DNA from: Candidatus Woesearchaeota archaeon
Lineage (GTDB): Archaea; Nanobdellota; Nanobdellia; Woesearchaeales; UBA525
DNA length: 6,984 nt
NCBI GenBank assembly: GCA_013331575.1
Contig: DUGD01000097.1
Coordinates: forward strand, 1 to 6,984
Direction of reading: 5' to 3'
In this document: in pieces, positions 5,732-6,984 of the stretch
How the letters are laid out: every line of letters starts with the position of its first letter
How positions within the stretch are numbered: position 1 is the stretch's first letter
Position numbers and translations under genes: made by a program
Notes under the pieces: generated by a model
Told to the model about the DNA's origin: nothing
The model's input: the letters and a program-made list of their open reading frames with translations, nothing else
Database searches by the model: none

Positions 5732-6817
5732 ATGGAAGAATTGTATATCGATCACGGAACGCTTGTTCCCAAAGAAGAGTGGGACGCTGCGATATCGACC
5801 ATACGGCAAGCGACAATCCTCGCGCGGCGCGGCAAGACGCCCGTGACTGAACATAAGACTGGCGAACAGGATGCTGGGCGAAAAAACGTTGACCTCGACG
5901 AAAACGAGGAGAACGCCCTGGAGCAGGCATGGCAGCGCGCATTCCAACTCGCCATCAAGGAACGCGTGGACGCTGCTGACGGCAAGGCGATCGGCGTGCT
6001 CTTCTCAGGAGGACTCGATAGTACGCTCATAGCGCACGCACTCTACGAGTCGGGTGTGCCGTTTACTTGCTATACCGTCGGATTCCAAGATAGCGGCACG
6101 AAAGAGCCGGAAGATATCGTCGAGGCACGCCGCACCGCCCAAGCGATGGGCTGGCGGATCGTCGAGAGAGTCTACACGTTGGATGAGATGGAGACCATCA
6201 TCGCCCGCACAGCAGGAATACTCGGCGATAGGACAGATAATGTGAGCGTCGGCGTCGGATCGGTCATCGTCGCCGGCGCGCAACTCGCGGCGAACGACGG
6301 CGTCAGGATACTCTTCTCAGGACTCGGCAGCGAAGAGATCTTCGCAGGCTACGAACGCCACGAACTAGCGCTCCAAGACGGAGGGCATGAACGGCTCGAA
6401 GAAGAATGCTGGCGAGGTCTCGCCGCCATGCACGAGCAAGACCTCAAACGCGACACGTTGCTCTCCGTAGCGCTCGGGATCGCGATACCGACGCCATTTC
6501 TCGATCCTGCCGTCATCAAACAAGGCATGCTTCTCGCCGTGACGGGGAAGATCGTCGACGGGCAGCGGAAGCTCGTGCTACGACGCATGGCCATCAACAT
6601 GGGACTTCCCACGACATTCGCCATGCGACCGAAACGCGCCGCGCAGTATGGATCGCGCACCGACGCCGCCATAGAACGACTGGCACGGAAAGCAGGCTAT
6701 GAGAGCAAGGGTTCCTATGTCCGTGCGCTCATCAACACAGACAATCCAGACCATCACGCGGACCGTCCGACGGACGACGAAACCCTTCGACGGGAACACA
6801 CGCCGAAATCCTTATAA
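5732..6817 (+). CDS. Asparagine-synthase-domain protein without glutaminase domain
   Basis: This 361-residue protein carries the ATP-pyrophosphatase half of asparagine synthetase B. The PP-loop is LFSGGLDST (90-98). SGLGSEEIFAGY (196-207) corresponds to the SGEGADELFGGY signature. RDTLLSVALGIAIPTPFLD (240-258) matches the usual D...GLE.R.PFLD segment, and K280 with RPKRAAQYGS (299-308) matches the late Lys and the KxAAQYGSG-type motif of archaeal homologues. The Ntn glutaminase domain with its Cys2 is absent; residues 1-75 are instead a short charged region. The enzyme would therefore adenylate a carboxylate and need free ammonia, a separate glutaminase or another nucleophile. Whether the product is asparagine is uncertain. 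The last 25 residues are polar. It is followed by the uS7 gene, whose TATA box overlaps this stop codon, so that gene has its own promoter. Confidence 0.82.
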   Translation: MEELYIDHGTLVPKEEWDAAISTIRQATILARRGKTPVTEHKTGEQDAGRKNVDLDENEENALEQAWQRAFQLAIKERVDAADGKAIGVLFSGGLDSTLIAHALYESGVPFTCYTVGFQDSGTKEPEDIVEARRTAQAMGWRIVERVYTLDEMETIIARTAGILGDRTDNVSVGVGSVIVAGAQLAANDGVRILFSGLGSEEIFAGYERHELALQDGGHERLEEECWRGLAAMHEQDLKRDTLLSVALGIAIPTPFLDPAVIKQGMLLAVTGKIVDGQRKLVLRRMAINMGLPTTFAMRPKRAAQYGSRTDAAIERLARKAGYESKGSYVRALINTDNPDHHADRPTDDETLRREHTPKSL

Positions 6818-6819
6818 AC
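6812..6819 (+). promoter_or_regulatory. TATA box for rps7, overlapping the upstream stop codon
   Basis: TTATAAAC is centred about 25 bases before ATG 6841. The TAA at 6815-6817 that ends the asparagine-synthase-like gene lies within it. The bases between box and ATG contain no Shine-Dalgarno, so a leaderless mRNA is expected. Confidence 0.6.
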
Positions 6820-6840
6820 CCCTCCCAAATCCACGCCAGT

Positions 6841-6984
6841 ATGAGTGAACTGCTTATCTTCAACAAATGGCCGTCAACCGGCATCACCGTTTCAGACGCA
6901 GGTCTGGAGCGCTACATCACAACGACGCCCATCCTCGTGCCGAAGACCGGTGCGCGCTACGCGGGCCAGAAGTTCTACAAGAGC
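6841..6984 (+). CDS. rps7: Small-subunit ribosomal protein uS7, archaeal type (N-terminal part)
   Basis: The first 48 codons are visible; the gene runs off the right edge. The protein starts MSELLIFNKW and continues with the archaeal uS7 pattern: a GKW-like LIFNKW, then VSDAGLERYI, TTTPILVPKTGARYA and KFYKS. This corresponds to the conserved archaeal/eukaryotic start (F-x-KW, then SLxRYI, then P-x-x-xPHTGGRHA). uS7 binds the 3' major domain of 16S rRNA in the head of the 30S subunit. In many archaea it sits with uS12 and the elongation factors; here it follows an asparagine-synthase-like gene instead, and what lies downstream is not visible. It has its own leaderless-type promoter. The start is clear from homology and TATA spacing. 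Confidence 0.88.
   Translation, partial: MSELLIFNKWPSTGITVSDAGLERYITTTPILVPKTGARYAGQKFYKS

Overview
The window looks like chromosomal DNA from an archaeon, probably a GC-rich member of the DPANN group, though the lineage is only an inference. Three things point to Archaea: the start of an archaeal-type ribosomal protein uS7 at the right edge, a HerA-family ATPase with a HAS-barrel, and a stand-alone PUA protein of the NOL1/NOP2/fmu ribosome-biogenesis type (COG3270). Promoters agree: TATA-like boxes lie 25-27 bases upstream of several start codons, implying leaderless mRNAs. Two other genes have a TATA box about 54 bases upstream plus a Shine-Dalgarno sequence.

Layout. (1) 1-815, plus strand: the tail of an unrecognised protein, overlapping by ATGA the PUA-domain gene. 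(2) 799-1950, minus strand: a 383-residue protein converging on the PUA gene with a 17-base overlap. Its C-terminal third reads as a divergent RelA/SpoT-type nucleotidyltransferase domain, with the RxK...K and DxxGxR motifs and the late Q...H spacing retained, but with the catalytic Glu and the Tyr of the nucleotide-binding loop apparently gone. (3) 2074-2358, minus strand: a small helical protein of 94 residues. (4) 2359-2513: a divergent promoter region. (5) 2514-4817, plus strand: a 767-residue HerA-like ATPase with a P/T/Q-rich linker and an extra C-terminal domain. (6) 4869-5591, minus strand: a lipoprotein with a possible LolA-like body. (7) 5732-6817, plus strand: an asparagine-synthase domain protein lacking the glutaminase domain. 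(8) 6841 to the edge, plus strand: uS7, whose TATA box overlaps the stop codon of the preceding gene.

The genes do not form one obvious pathway. The region is a compact, alternating-strand mix of housekeeping genes (translation, ribosome biogenesis, DNA processing) and lineage-specific proteins. No CRISPR array, transposase, tRNA or rRNA was seen. The best candidate for something undescribed is the RelA/SpoT-like protein with its unknown N-terminal region containing a possible C-C-H-H metal site.
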